Assembly: GCA_965247535.1 (NCBI GenBank)
Contig: OZ252018.1
Location: forward strand, 310,001 to 374,000
Direction of reading: 5' to 3'
Length of the DNA stretch: 64,000 bases
Origin: JAPPHY01 sp965247535
GTDB lineage: Bacteria; Chloroflexota; Dehalococcoidia; Lucifugimonadales; UBA2985
The notes below the pieces were generated by a model, which saw only the letters and a program-made list of their open reading frames with translations, was not told the origin of the DNA and made no database searches. The position numbers were made by a program, and so were the translations under genes. How positions within the stretch are numbered: position 1 is the stretch's first letter; each line of letters begins with the position of its first letter. Positions 50,031 through 59,141 of this stretch are shown here, one piece after another.

Positions 50031-50202
50031 GTCATTCCGAGCGTAGTCGAGGAATCTAAGGCGGTCGTGGGCTGAGCGCGTGTCGAAGTCGGCGGCTGCG
50101 CGACTCCCTGGGGTGGGGCGTCTGAGGCGGCGGCGGGTCCTAGCTTTCTCGGCTACGCTGCGCGGAGTTTATCCTGAGCGCAGTCGAAGGGCTCGAAATG
50201 AC
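50031..50202. repeat. Intergenic element with inverted GTCATT/AATGAC ends
   Basis: Starts GTCATTCCGAGCGTAGTCGA (50031-50050) and ends with CAGTCGAAGGGCTCGAAATG plus AC (50183-50202). The ends are inverted relatives, giving a MITE- or REP-like layout of about 170 bp. No gene lies inside. Confidence 0.5.
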
Positions 50203-50214
50203 AGGGAAAGGCCG

Positions 50215-51429
50215 CTAGCCCAGGCCGAACGCTTTGGCGGCGGCCGCGACCACGTCCCGGCCGATCGCAAGCGACGCCGTGGCGCCCGGCGAAGGCGCAT
50301 TCCGCACGTGGACGGCGTTCGGCGTCTCGGTGATGTGGAAGTCGTCGGTCATGAGGCCGGTGCGTTCCACCTCCTGCGCGCGGACGCCCGCGTTGCCTTT
50401 CACCAGGTGCTCGTCCCGTATCTCCGGCACCAGCTTTTGCAGGGACCGCACGAACGCCCCCTTGCTGACCGAGCGGTACAGCTCCATCATTCCCATCTTC
50501 CAGTAGCGGGCCGACATGGTCCAGAAGCCCCGATAGCCCAGCGTGCCGAGCATCTCCTTCGGGTTCACGCGGGTGATGTTGTACCCCTCGCGGGCAAAGG
50601 CCAGGACCGCGTTCGGCCCCGCCTCCACCTCGCCGTGGACGGTGCGGGTGAAGTGGACGCCCAGGAACGGGAACTCCGGGTTGGGTACGGGGTAGATCAG
50701 CCCGTTCACCATGTGCTCGGCTTCCGGCGCCAGCATGTAGTACTCGCCGCGGAACGGCACGATCCTCACGTCCTGCGGCACGCCCATCATACGGGCGATG
50801 ACGTCCGAGTAGAGGCCGGCGCAGTTGATGACGTTTCGGGCGCGGACCACGCCTCCGTCGGTCTCCAGGTAGGTGAGGCCGTCGGCGCGGCGGATCGACA
50901 TAACGCGTGCGCCGGTGAGCACCTCGCCGCCGTTCTCGCGGAAGCGGCTTGCGTATGCGGCGGCCACCTGCGCGAAGTCGATGATGCCGGTGTTCGGCGA
51001 GTGGAGGGCGCGAATGCCGTTGGCGTACGGCTCGATCTCGCGCAGCTCCTCGGAGCCGAGCATCCGCAGGCCGGGGACACCGTTGGCGGTGCCCCGCCTG
51101 TGCAGCTCGTCGAGCGCGGCCATCTCGCGCTCGTCCGTGGCCACGATCACCTTGCCGCACAGTTGGTACTCGATGCCGTTCTCGTCGCAGAACGCCATGA
51201 GGGCGCGGCCGCCCTCCACGCAGTTCCGCGCCTTCAGCGAGCCGGGCCGGTAGTAGATGCCGGAGTGGATGACGCCGCTGTTGTGGCCCGTCTGGTGCGA
51301 GGCAATGGCGGTCTCCTTCTCAAGCACCACCGCGCGCTGGCCGGGATGGTTCGTGGAGAGCTGCAGGGCAGTGGCAAGGCCGACGATGCCGCCGCCGATG
51401 ATTGCTATGTCGTACGCTTGGCTGCTCAT
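50215..51429 (-). CDS. lhgO: L-2-hydroxyglutarate oxidase
   Basis: 404 residues. FAD-binding N terminus AIIGGGIVGLATALQL with the GxGxxG at 12-17, then LEKETAIASHQTGHNSGVIHSGIYY (split), the family hallmark, and a C-terminal GNAGVRAQ segment. It oxidises L-2-hydroxyglutarate to 2-oxoglutarate and passes electrons to the quinone pool. It is a single gene, divergent from the zinc-ribbon gene. Confidence 0.92.
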   Translation of the reverse strand: MSSQAYDIAIIGGGIVGLATALQLSTNHPGQRAVVLEKETAIASHQTGHNSGVIHSGIYYRPGSLKARNCVEGGRALMAFCDENGIEYQLCGKVIVATDEREMAALDELHRRGTANGVPGLRMLGSEELREIEPYANGIRALHSPNTGIIDFAQVAAAYASRFRENGGEVLTGARVMSIRRADGLTYLETDGGVVRARNVINCAGLYSDVIARMMGVPQDVRIVPFRGEYYMLAPEAEHMVNGLIYPVPNPEFPFLGVHFTRTVHGEVEAGPNAVLAFAREGYNITRVNPKEMLGTLGYRGFWTMSARYWKMGMMELYRSVSKGAFVRSLQKLVPEIRDEHLVKGNAGVRAQEVERTGLMTDDFHITETPNAVHVRNAPSPGATASLAIGRDVVAAAAKAFGLG

Positions 51430-51542
51430 ATTCGCGAATCCTCGGGGGATTGCCGCGAGACGATTATACCACTAGCGGCAGCCGAGGTGCTCGGTGAAGC
51501 GCGCGGCGAGTCGAGGCAGGGGCTGCGGACAGGCCGTTTCGC

Positions 51543-51571
51543 TTGCCACTCAAACCCATTCGTGATATACT
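51543..51571 (+). promoter_or_regulatory. Promoter of the small zinc-ribbon gene
   Basis: TTGCCA at 51543-51548, 17-nt spacer, TATACT at 51566-51571. The leader to the GTG at 51607 is about 30 nt. Confidence 0.65.
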
Positions 51572-51606
51572 TCTCAAAGTTTCGAACCGGCAGGGAGGAG
51601 GCTTAA

Positions 51607-51819
51607 GTGGAGAACATTACCCTACCCAAGTGTCAGAAGTGCAGCGAAGGCGACCTGGTACCTCTATCGGACTTCGGGAGCCAGGGGGCGCCCATCCACT
51701 ACAAGGCTTGGGTCTGCACCAACCCGGACTGCGGCTTCAACATCAAGATTCGCAACGGAGACGTATACCTGAACGAGCCCATCACCAGCGGCGCCATGCA
51801 CGCCCCCAGGGCGCGCTGA
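51607..51819 (+). CDS. Small zinc-ribbon protein
   Basis: 70 residues from a GTG with GGGAGGAGG upstream. Two Cys pairs, KCQKC and CTNPDC, form a zinc ribbon; the rest is short strands. Likely a nucleic-acid or protein-binding module; target unknown. It stands alone with its own promoter. Confidence 0.7.
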   Translation: MENITLPKCQKCSEGDLVPLSDFGSQGAPIHYKAWVCTNPDCGFNIKIRNGDVYLNEPITSGAMHAPRAR

Positions 51820-51840
51820 GCCCCGCAGGCCCGCCCGATA

Positions 51841-51869
51841 TTGACTCTCGACCCCGCCCTCACTAGACT
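51841..51869 (+). promoter_or_regulatory. Promoter of the TetR-UbiD operon
   Basis: TTGACT at 51841-51846, 17-nt spacer, TAGACT at 51864-51869. The start point would fall in the operator that begins 4 nt downstream. Confidence 0.6.
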
Positions 51870-51872
51870 GTA

Positions 51873-51888
51873 GACCGACCAGTCGGTC
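51873..51888. promoter_or_regulatory. TetR-type operator
   Basis: GACCGAC-CA-GTCGGTC, a perfect 7-bp inverted repeat with a 2-nt centre, the classic layout for TetR-family regulators. It overlaps the predicted transcription start, so binding should block initiation and give autoregulation. Confidence 0.75.
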
Positions 51889-51899
51889 GGGAGGTGAGC

Positions 51900-52535
51900 A
51901 TGGAGGCCAGGGAGTCGCGTCTGCGGCCCGCCCAGGAAGGCAAGGAGGCAACCCGGCAGCGCATCCTGGACGCCGCTGAGGAGGTTTTCTCCGAGAAGGG
52001 CTATCACGGCTCGGCCGTGGACGACATAGTCCGGGCGTCCAGCACTTCCAAGGGCTCCTTCTACTTCCACTTCCCCAGCAAGCAGGAGATCTTCTTCTCG
52101 CTGGTGGACCGGCTCATCTCGCACCTGGCACGCTCCACGGAGGAGGCCATCAGCCGCGAGAGTGGGGCGCTGGCCAAGGTGACCGCGGCGCTGGACACCG
52201 TCTTCCGCACGTTCACGCGGCACCGCAGCCTTGCCAAGATACTGCTCGTGGGCGGCGTTGGCTTGGGCCGCGCATTCGACGAGCGCCTGCTAGCCATCCA
52301 CGCCCGCTTTGCCGATGCCATCAGGTCGCACCTCGACGAGGCGGTTGAGGAAGGCTCGATCGAGCCCGTCGACACGGAGCTGACCGCCTACGTGTGGATG
52401 GGCGCCGTGAACGAGGTCATCGTGCGATGGCTCTATACCGGGCAGCCTGAACCGCTGGAGGGCGCCCTGGACGACCTGCGTGGCCTGCTGCTGCGGAGCA
52501 TTGGCGCAGGGGCCGTTCAGAAGGAGAATCCATGA
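51900..52535 (+). CDS. TetR-family transcriptional regulator
   Basis: 211 residues from the ATG with GGGAGG six bases upstream; a GTG at 51894 is possible. The N-terminal helix-turn-helix reads ILDAAEEVFSEKGYHGSAVDDIVRASSTSKGSFYFHFPSK in pieces. The C-terminal ligand domain is less conserved. The stop overlaps the UbiD ATG, so it very likely controls that gene through the palindrome at 51873-51888. Confidence 0.93.
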   Translation: MEARESRLRPAQEGKEATRQRILDAAEEVFSEKGYHGSAVDDIVRASSTSKGSFYFHFPSKQEIFFSLVDRLISHLARSTEEAISRESGALAKVTAALDTVFRTFTRHRSLAKILLVGGVGLGRAFDERLLAIHARFADAIRSHLDEAVEEGSIEPVDTELTAYVWMGAVNEVIVRWLYTGQPEPLEGALDDLRGLLLRSIGAGAVQKENP

Positions 52536-53992
52536 AATTCAAGGACATACGCGAGTTCATCACATTTCTGGAGGAGCGCGGCGAACTGGCGCGCATCAAG
52601 GCGCCCGTCAGCCGAGACCTGGAGATCACCGAGATCAACGACCGCGTGGTCAAGCGGGGTGGCCCGGCCCTCCTCTTCGAGAACGTGGAGGGCTTCGACA
52701 TGCCCGTGCTGATCAACACGTATGGCTCGATGCGGCGCATCGCGTGGGCGCTGGGCGTGGAGCATCTCGACGAGCTTGGGGACCGCGTGCGCAAGCTCCT
52801 GGCGCTCACGCAGGGCCCGCCGAAGGGGCTGGTGAACAAGGCGCGCACGCTCATCGACCTGGCGAAGATCGCCGGCACGCAGCCAAAGTTGGTCCGCAGT
52901 GCCCCGTGCCAGGAGGTAGTGCTGACAGGCCGCGAGGCCAACCTCAACTCGCTTCCAATCCTGAAGTGCTGGCCCATGGACGCAGGGCGCTTCATTACGC
53001 TGCCGCTCGTGATCACGCGCGACCCGGAGACCGGTGCTCGCAACGTGGGCACCTACCGGATGCAGGTCTACGACGGGCAGACCGCGGGGATGCACTGGCA
53101 GACGCACAAGGTGGGCACGCACCACGAGCGAGCGGCCAAGGACATGGGACGAGAGCGCCTGGACGTGGCCGTCGCGCTGGGCGGCGACCCCACGACGCTG
53201 TGGTCTGGGTCGGCGCCGCTGCCTCCCGGGCTGGACGAGCTGGCGATCGCCGGCGTCATCCGCGAGGAGGGGGTTGAGGTCGTGAAGTGCGCCACGGTGG
53301 ACCTGGAGGTGCCGGCGCACGCGGAGATCGTGCTCGAGGGCTACGTCGTGCCCGGCGAGACTCGCATCGAAGGCCCATTCGGCGACCACACAGGCTACTA
53401 TTCGCCCGCGGACTCGTATCCCGTGTTCCACCTCACCGCGATTACCCGTCGCAGCAACCCCATATATCCCACCATCCTGGTTGGCCGGCCCGTGCAGGAG
53501 GACTACTACATGGGCAAGGCCACGGAGCGCCTGTTCCTGCCCATCATGCAGATGGTGCTGCCGGAGATTGTGGACGTAAACATGCCGGCGGAGGGCGTGT
53601 TCCACAACCTGGTGATCGTGTCCATCAAGAAGGAGTACCCGGGACAGGCGCAGAAGGTGATGTACGCGCTATGGGGCCTTGGGCTGATGATGCTTGCGAA
53701 GGCGATCATCGTGGTGGACGAGTTCGTGAACGTGCAGGACGTGTCGGAAGTGGCGTGGCGTGTGACGAACAACCTCGACTCCTCCCGCGACATCACCATC
53801 GCGTCCGGGCCGGTGGACGACCTGGACCACGCATCGCCCACGGCGCGCTTCGGCAGCAAGATCGGCATCGACGCCACGGCCAAGGGGCCTCTGGAGGGGC
53901 GGCAGCGTGAGTGGCCGCCTGACATCGAGATGACGGACGAGGTCAGGGCGCTGGTGGACGGCCGCTGGGCGGAGTACGGGATAGAGACGTAG
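52532..53992 (+). CDS. UbiD-family decarboxylase
   Basis: 486 residues. Uses prenylated FMN for reversible decarboxylation of aromatic or unsaturated acids. Marks are KFKDIREFITFLEERGEL, MQVYDGQTAGMHWQTHK, the Glu-containing EGPFGDHTGYYSPADSYP, and NPIYPTILVGRPVQEDYYMG. No UbiX (flavin prenyltransferase) is seen in the window. Substrate is unknown; TetR control suggests an inducible catabolic role. Confidence 0.92.
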   Translation: MKFKDIREFITFLEERGELARIKAPVSRDLEITEINDRVVKRGGPALLFENVEGFDMPVLINTYGSMRRIAWALGVEHLDELGDRVRKLLALTQGPPKGLVNKARTLIDLAKIAGTQPKLVRSAPCQEVVLTGREANLNSLPILKCWPMDAGRFITLPLVITRDPETGARNVGTYRMQVYDGQTAGMHWQTHKVGTHHERAAKDMGRERLDVAVALGGDPTTLWSGSAPLPPGLDELAIAGVIREEGVEVVKCATVDLEVPAHAEIVLEGYVVPGETRIEGPFGDHTGYYSPADSYPVFHLTAITRRSNPIYPTILVGRPVQEDYYMGKATERLFLPIMQMVLPEIVDVNMPAEGVFHNLVIVSIKKEYPGQAQKVMYALWGLGLMMLAKAIIVVDEFVNVQDVSEVAWRVTNNLDSSRDITIASGPVDDLDHASPTARFGSKIGIDATAKGPLEGRQREWPPDIEMTDEVRALVDGRWAEYGIET

Positions 53993-53999
53993 TAGACCT

Positions 54000-54068
54000 A
54001 TGTCCCGGATAACGGATCAGGCCGCAGACCTCAATCGCGAGGCGTGGGACTCCTTCCGCTTTCACTGA
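54000..54068 (+). pseudogene. Fragment of a methyltransferase N terminus
   Basis: 22 codons, MSRITDQAADLNREAWDSF then stop. They match the opening of the methyltransferase at 55106 (MSSVTDQAAELNHKAWNSL) at about 73 % of bases. The coding similarity stops abruptly after SFR/SLR. It is a diverged, truncated paralogue separated from the intact-looking start by the APH-like gene. Confidence 0.65.
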
Positions 54069-54090
54069 ACAAGAAAGGGTTAGCGCAGCA

Positions 54091-55014
54091 ATGTGGCAGA
54101 TCACATCAGAGGCAGAGCCAATCGTCGCCAAGAGCGAACAGCTTCGCTCAGTCGATCGCATTGAATTCCTCGACAAAGGTTTCTCCGATGAACGGAAGTA
54201 CATCCTCTGGGAAAACGGCGAGCGTACCTACCTGCTCAGGATTAGCGGCATCGACAAGCTCTTGCGGCGTCAGCAGGAATTCGAGCTCCTCTGCACCCTC
54301 CACAAGAGGGGTATCCGTTGCTCGCAGCCTCTCGAGATCGGCGTCGACGAACCAAGCCAGCTCTGCTACACCTTGCTCGGCTACATCCCTGGTGAGAGCG
54401 CGGCTGACGCGATTCCGAAGCTACCAGAGTCGACCCAGTACGAAATCGGGATGGACGCGGGCCAGGAGCTATGGGCTCTGCACCAGTTGAAACACCCCGC
54501 CGGAGACTTCAATTGGTTCAAAGCCCGGGTTGCCAAGTACGAAAGCAAGGTAGCCCAAGCTCTCGAACACGGGCTGACTTTCAGGGGGCAGGCAAGGATT
54601 CAGCGCTACATTGAGACAAACATCTCCCTCCTGCGTGAGAGTGAGGTTCGCTTCCAGCATGATGACTACCATCTGCAGAATCTGATTGTCCGTGAAGGGG
54701 AACTCCAGGGAGTCATAGATTTCAATCGGTGTGATTGGGGCGACCCCATAGAGGACTTCTACAAGGTCCCGTGGTTCACCACTGCGATCAGCATTCCGTT
54801 CGCACGGGGCCAGGTCGAAGGCTACCTCGGCGTCGCATCGCCCGATCGTTTCTGGGAACGGTACAACCTTCTGATTGCCCTCAACCTGCACGGCAGTCTC
54901 GTGTATGCGCACCATGAGGGTATGGACTGGTGGCCGGAGAGGCTGGACAAGATCGTCTACGAACACGACTTTCAAGGCGGGGGACCGCCACGGTGGTTTG
55001 TTGAAAGCTCATAA
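54091..55014 (+). CDS. Aminoglycoside-phosphotransferase-like kinase
   Basis: 307 residues. The kinase-like fold has RKYILWENGERTYLLRI (ATP-binding beta hairpin), VRFQHDDYHLQNLIV (catalytic HxDxxxxN) and VIDFNRCDWGDPIEDF (DFG-like metal site). Many such proteins are small-molecule kinases rather than resistance enzymes; the substrate is unknown. GC is about 57 %, a little lower than its neighbours. Confidence 0.85.
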   Translation: MWQITSEAEPIVAKSEQLRSVDRIEFLDKGFSDERKYILWENGERTYLLRISGIDKLLRRQQEFELLCTLHKRGIRCSQPLEIGVDEPSQLCYTLLGYIPGESAADAIPKLPESTQYEIGMDAGQELWALHQLKHPAGDFNWFKARVAKYESKVAQALEHGLTFRGQARIQRYIETNISLLRESEVRFQHDDYHLQNLIVREGELQGVIDFNRCDWGDPIEDFYKVPWFTTAISIPFARGQVEGYLGVASPDRFWERYNLLIALNLHGSLVYAHHEGMDWWPERLDKIVYEHDFQGGGPPRWFVESS

Positions 55015-55105
55015 CACCCATGCCAACGAGGTCCTCTGCAATTCTTGATTCTCTCAGATCCAACAACGTCTGTACTTCATGTATAATCCCACCTACTACA
55101 GAGTG

Positions 55106-55920
55106 ATGTCCTCCGTAACTGACCAGGCAGCCGAACTAAACCATAAGGCGTGGAACTCCTTGCGCCGTCAGCGCGACGAGGGCCTGGTGAACATACGCCC
55201 GGACTCCGCCGCGGCAATCCTTGCGGGCAGACGTTCCCTCTATGCGGAGAACCTTGAGCTAGTGGGCGACGTCCGGGGCAAGCGTCTGCTGGACATGGGC
55301 TGCGGCGACGGCGCGGAGATGCTGGAGTGGGCGCGGGCCGGCGCAATCGTGACCGGCGTGGACAACTCGCCGGTCCAGCTCGAGGCGGCGCAGCGCAACG
55401 CCGATAAGCTGGGCGTCGAGTGTCGCCTAGTGCAAGCCGATCTCCTCCGGCTGCCGGAGGACCTGCTGCGGGGAGAGTTCGACGTCGTGTTCACAGCGTG
55501 GGTCCAGGCGTGGATAGGCGACCTGGACACGTGGTTCGGCAGCGCGTGGCGGGCGCTCAAGCCGGGCGGTCGCTTTCTCTTCAACGGCGGTCATCCAGTG
55601 TCCCACTACGTGCAGGAGATGGAGGAGGGCGATCCGCTCAGAGACTCCTACTTCGACATAGGGCCGTACTACCTGGAGGAAGACCCTGATGACCCGTGGA
55701 ATCTACCCGTAGACCCCGCAGACCCGCTTACCACAATCGAGTGGGGGAACACACCCTCGGCAGTCTCGTCACGGCGGTCGCAGGGGCCGGTCTACGCATC
55801 GACGCCCTGCTGGAGCTGCCCGACACCGACGAGACTCGCTCGGACTACGGCGTCGAGTACGGGGCCAAGGGCCGCCCCGGCCGGATCATCCTGGCCGCGA
55901 CCAGGACGACCGTAGGCTGA
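55106..55920 (+). pseudogene. SAM-dependent methyltransferase with a frameshift
   Basis: Class I Rossmann methyltransferase. Motif I LLDMGCGDGAEMLEWARAGA, then VTGVDNSPVQLEAAQ and LVQADLLRLPEDL. Reading is open in frame 1 to about 55743, then the homologous C terminus (EHTLGSLVTAVAGAGLRIDAL to the stop at 55918-55920) continues in another frame. One extra G in the run at 55743-55747 would restore about 271 residues. Either a recent mutation or a sequence error. A TATAAT box lies at 55082-55087. Confidence 0.82.
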
Positions 55921-55922
55921 GC

Positions 55923-57339
55923 ATGACAACGGAAGTGCTAGGCAGGATCCATCGCATCCCGCGCTACGTCCGGCTTAGGCGCGCGTTCTCCGCAGCGCGA
56001 TTCGCATGGCTGGGCGCGGCGCTGACCGCGGCCGTGCTGCTGGCCGGATGCGCGGAGGCGACTCCTACGCTAACACCAACTACCACGCAGGGTGCCACCC
56101 ACTGCTACCGCCGCGCCCACGCGTACGGCGGTTCCAACCGCAACGCCGACTCCCACCGTCGCTCCGACGCCACCGCCCACGTCCGCTCCGACCCCGACCG
56201 CGCCGCCTACGCCCACTCGCACGCCTCAGCCGACCGAGACACCCACGCTGGCGCCCACGCCAACGCACACGCCAGTATCCACGGCGACGCCCTCACCAAC
56301 TCTCGCGGCCACGGCAACGCCTTTGCCAACCCGTACGCCGATGCCGACCGCAACACCGACGCCTTTGCCTACGCCCACGCCCGTGCCGACGGCCACGCCC
56401 ATCCCGTTCGAACCCCTCTCGCCGGAGGAGCTAAAGGACCTCCTGGACAGGCTGGTAAGGCCGGTGCGGCAGACCTTCTCGACCACCTACAGCTCCGATG
56501 GGGCTGTCCATTCCGATAACTCCGACCTGCTGCTGGAGGTCTTTGATAACACCTACTTTCACCTGACCGGGCGGACTCCTGCGCAAGAGGGATACGTGAT
56601 CCGTATCCTCTCAACGGAGGACTACTGGAGGGTATCGGACGAGGAGGGCGCCTCCGCAGTGAAGGCATTCGATGGCTGGTGTTGCGTGACCAAGCCGGAC
56701 GGCATCCACATGTTCGTCAAGGCTGACAACCTCCTTCCGCGAGCACTAACCATCGTCTTCCACGAGGTGGGACACGGGCTTCACGACATACTCAGACCTG
56801 AGCAGTGGGCCGAATGGAATGAGGTTTTCGAATATCCCGACGGCTTACTGACTTGGAGGGCATACGTGGAGGCCGTAGCCATGGTATTCGAGGTTGCCAA
56901 CTTCAGGATTTTGGAGGAGCAGACCGGCGTGGAGGCGTCAGCGCTGCCCGAAGGCTGGTATTTTCCGGATTCCGCCATTCGCTCCATAGGCGACTCAGTC
57001 AGAACCCTGGCCGATGCTGACGTCTACGGCCAAGAAGGCTACGACCGGGGTCGGCTGTTAATCTGGACGGCGGTGCTGTACGACCCGGAGCTGTCCCATC
57101 TCAGGATTGAGTTCGAGAGCAACGGCCGCCTGTCCGGCGCATCGCTGTACGAGTTGTTCCTGAAGCTAGTGCAGCTGGAGGCCGACGAGATCTCGGCATA
57201 CATAGACTCGGTCACTCCTGAGAACCTTACAGCCGTGCGACAGGTGATTCAGAACACCGTTCAGGATAGATCGGGCCAGAGGGGACTTGATTACCCGGAG
57301 CTGGCAACACGGATGTATGACACCATCATCCTGCCGTAA
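55923..57339 (+). pseudogene. Lipoprotein metallopeptidase-like gene with a frameshift
   Basis: The N terminus has a basic stretch, a hydrophobic helix and a lipobox VLLAGC near residue 43, so a lipoprotein signal. A Thr/Pro linker follows (TPTATPTPT-type). The frame changes at about 56090-56092; dropping one G of GGG joins it to the frame that starts at 56092. The rest is a globular domain with FHEVGHGLHDI (HExxH zinc site) and YVEAVAMVF downstream. The peptidase family is not recognised. About 470 residues if repaired. Confidence 0.78.
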
Positions 57340-57359
57340 AGCAATTGGCGGCATGACCG

Positions 57360-57878
57360 CTATAGAAATCGCCTGATGTGGCGAGCGATCTCGTACTCCT
57401 GTTCCAGGCTGACGATGACGTCGCGTTGAGGTCTAATAGGGGCCTTTCCCTCCAGCACGGCTAGGTGGGGAGGACCGTTGCCCCAGTCGCTGCCGACCCT
57501 GCGCCGGGGCACAACGTGCATGTGAAAGTGAGGGGCTTTCTGGCCGGCGATCTCGCCATTGTTCTGAATGAGGTTCAGCCCATCGGGGTCGTATGCGCGG
57601 ACAATGGCGTCCCCAACCCTGCGCGCGGCATGAATCACGGCGACGGTCTCATCATTCGTGAGGTCGAACAGCGAGGGAGCGCGGCGTCTGGGGACAACGT
57701 AGACCTGGCCCAGCTCGAACTGGGCCCAATTCACGAGCGTGAGCGTCAGCTCAGTCTCTTCGACCACACCCTTTTCGGAGCGCCCGGCGACGACTTCGCA
57801 AAGGAAGCAAGGGTCGCCTGGGATCTCGGGCTTGCCGCGATCGGCTCCCCCTGGCCCAATGGGAATCTCGATGGGCAT
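57360..57878 (-). CDS. HIT-family nucleotide hydrolase
   Basis: 172 residues. The histidine triad is H117-F-H119-M-H121 in KAPHFHMHVVPRRR. N-terminal CFLCEVV may bind zinc. HIT proteins hydrolyse dinucleoside polyphosphates or related nucleoside phosphoramidates. It lies 30 nt from the Nudix gene on the same strand. Confidence 0.9.
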   Translation of the reverse strand: MPIEIPIGPGGADRGKPEIPGDPCFLCEVVAGRSEKGVVEETELTLTLVNWAQFELGQVYVVPRRRAPSLFDLTNDETVAVIHAARRVGDAIVRAYDPDGLNLIQNNGEIAGQKAPHFHMHVVPRRRVGSDWGNGPPHLAVLEGKAPIRPQRDVIVSLEQEYEIARHIRRFL

Positions 57879-57908
57879 CCTGCACCTCCGCGCACATTCG
57901 ACTGCGCA

Positions 57909-58418
57909 TCAACCGGCCCTAACCTGTGAGTCGAGATACGTCTTGGTCTCGGACCTGTCCACTCCAAGGTACCTGGTTCCAGAGAATCCGTTTGCCAGGT
58001 CGTCCCAGAAGGTGGTCTTGATCTCCTCCGGGTAGATCGTCATGCCCGCCATCTCGTCCCTGCGCACAAACCTTGCGTCCTTGATAAGGTGGACTACGTC
58101 GAAGTTGTCGGTCTCGGAGTTGCTGCCAACTATTGGCGTTCCCAAGTACGAGGTTGCGACGAAGAACACCTCGCAGTGGTGATAGCCCGGCTCTACGAAC
58201 TCTCGGACATAGGCAATCCTGCCGATCTCAACCGACATCCCCGTTTCTTCCAGGGTCTCCCTTTGGGCGCATTCTACGAGCGACTCGTCATCCTCCACAC
58301 CACCTCCCGGTGGCACCCACCAGGACCGACCATTCCCTAGATCGTCGTGCTGATGCTGGACGAGCAGTACTGAATCGCCTTCGACCACTATCGCTGCCGC
58401 TCGAATCCTGTGTTGCAT
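57909..58418 (-). CDS. Nudix hydrolase
   Basis: 169 residues. The Nudix box is complete at G39-x5-E45-x7-R53-E54-x2-E57-E58-x-G60. It cleaves a nucleoside diphosphate linked to some group X; the substrate is unknown. Transcribed ahead of the HIT gene, so the two may form a nucleotide-housekeeping pair. Confidence 0.9.
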   Translation of the reverse strand: MQHRIRAAAIVVEGDSVLLVQHQHDDLGNGRSWWVPPGGGVEDDESLVECAQRETLEETGMSVEIGRIAYVREFVEPGYHHCEVFFVATSYLGTPIVGSNSETDNFDVVHLIKDARFVRRDEMAGMTIYPEEIKTTFWDDLANGFSGTRYLGVDRSETKTYLDSQVRAG

Positions 58419-58502
58419 CAGTTCCCCTTCAGAAATGCCCTGTTCGATTTGTCCATGACCTTCCCCCTAAGCCGTGGCGGGATACGTATGATATAGCCGC
58501 AC

Positions 58503-58532
58503 TTGAAGCTGAACAAGTGGCGGTGCTATAAT
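58503..58532 (+). promoter_or_regulatory. Promoter of the Rrf2-MoeB-CysM cluster
   Basis: TTGAAG at 58503-58508, 18-nt spacer, TATAAT at 58527-58532. The leader to the ATG at 58564 carries AGGAGGTGGAGGG. Confidence 0.65.
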
Positions 58533-58563
58533 CGCGTAACGGACGCATCGAGGAGGTGGAGGG

Positions 58564-59001
58564 ATGCGTGTGCCAATGAAGGTTGACTACGGTGTGCGGG
58601 CGCTTGTGGATCTGGCGCAGAGGTACGGAGACGGCTCTGTACAGACTGTTGAGATTGCGGACCGCCAGAGCATACCGGAGCCGTATCTGGAGCACCTGCT
58701 GACCACCCTTGGCAGGTTCGGGTTCATCCGCAGCCGGCGAGGGCCTCAGGGAGGCCACGTGCTCGCCAAGTCACCGGACGAGATTAGCCTGGGCATGGTC
58801 ATGGCGGGCTTGGACGGCAGCGGAGCGTCTCTGGACTGCATCACGGAGCCCACGGAGTGCACCCTGTCCGGCAACTGCGCCCAGCGTGAGGTTTGGCGCT
58901 CAGTGGAGGACGCCATAGACAGCGTGCTCAGCACCACTACCATCGGAGACCTGGCGAACCGGCAGAGGCGGTCCAGCGGGCGGGGGATGTACCACATCTA
59001 G
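58564..59001 (+). CDS. Rrf2-family regulator (IscR/CymR-like)
   Basis: 145 residues. Winged helix with DYGVRALVDLAQRYGDGSVQTVEIADRQSIPEPYLEHLL in pieces. Three Cys (C92, C99, C105; LDCITEPTECTLSGNC) match the cluster-binding Cys of IscR, so it may sense Fe-S or cysteine status. Located 140 nt before moeB; CymR-like control of cysteine synthesis fits. Confidence 0.88.
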   Translation: MRVPMKVDYGVRALVDLAQRYGDGSVQTVEIADRQSIPEPYLEHLLTTLGRFGFIRSRRGPQGGHVLAKSPDEISLGMVMAGLDGSGASLDCITEPTECTLSGNCAQREVWRSVEDAIDSVLSTTTIGDLANRQRRSSGRGMYHI

Positions 59002-59141
59002 TCACGCAATTCCCCGGCCCCGCGGGCGGTTCACCGCTCAGGTCCCGGGAGGTGTGGAACGCGGGGCTTCTTTGTTGTAAACTAGCAGGCCGAGGCCGGA
59101 ATTTCCGCGCGGTCTCCGCCGCAACCAGGAGGGCTTGGTTC

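Noticed and set aside
55743..56092. Programmed ribosomal frameshifting in the methyltransferase and lipoprotein genes
   Set aside because: No slippery heptamer with a following hairpin stands out, and neither family is known for recoding; simple indels in G runs are more likely.
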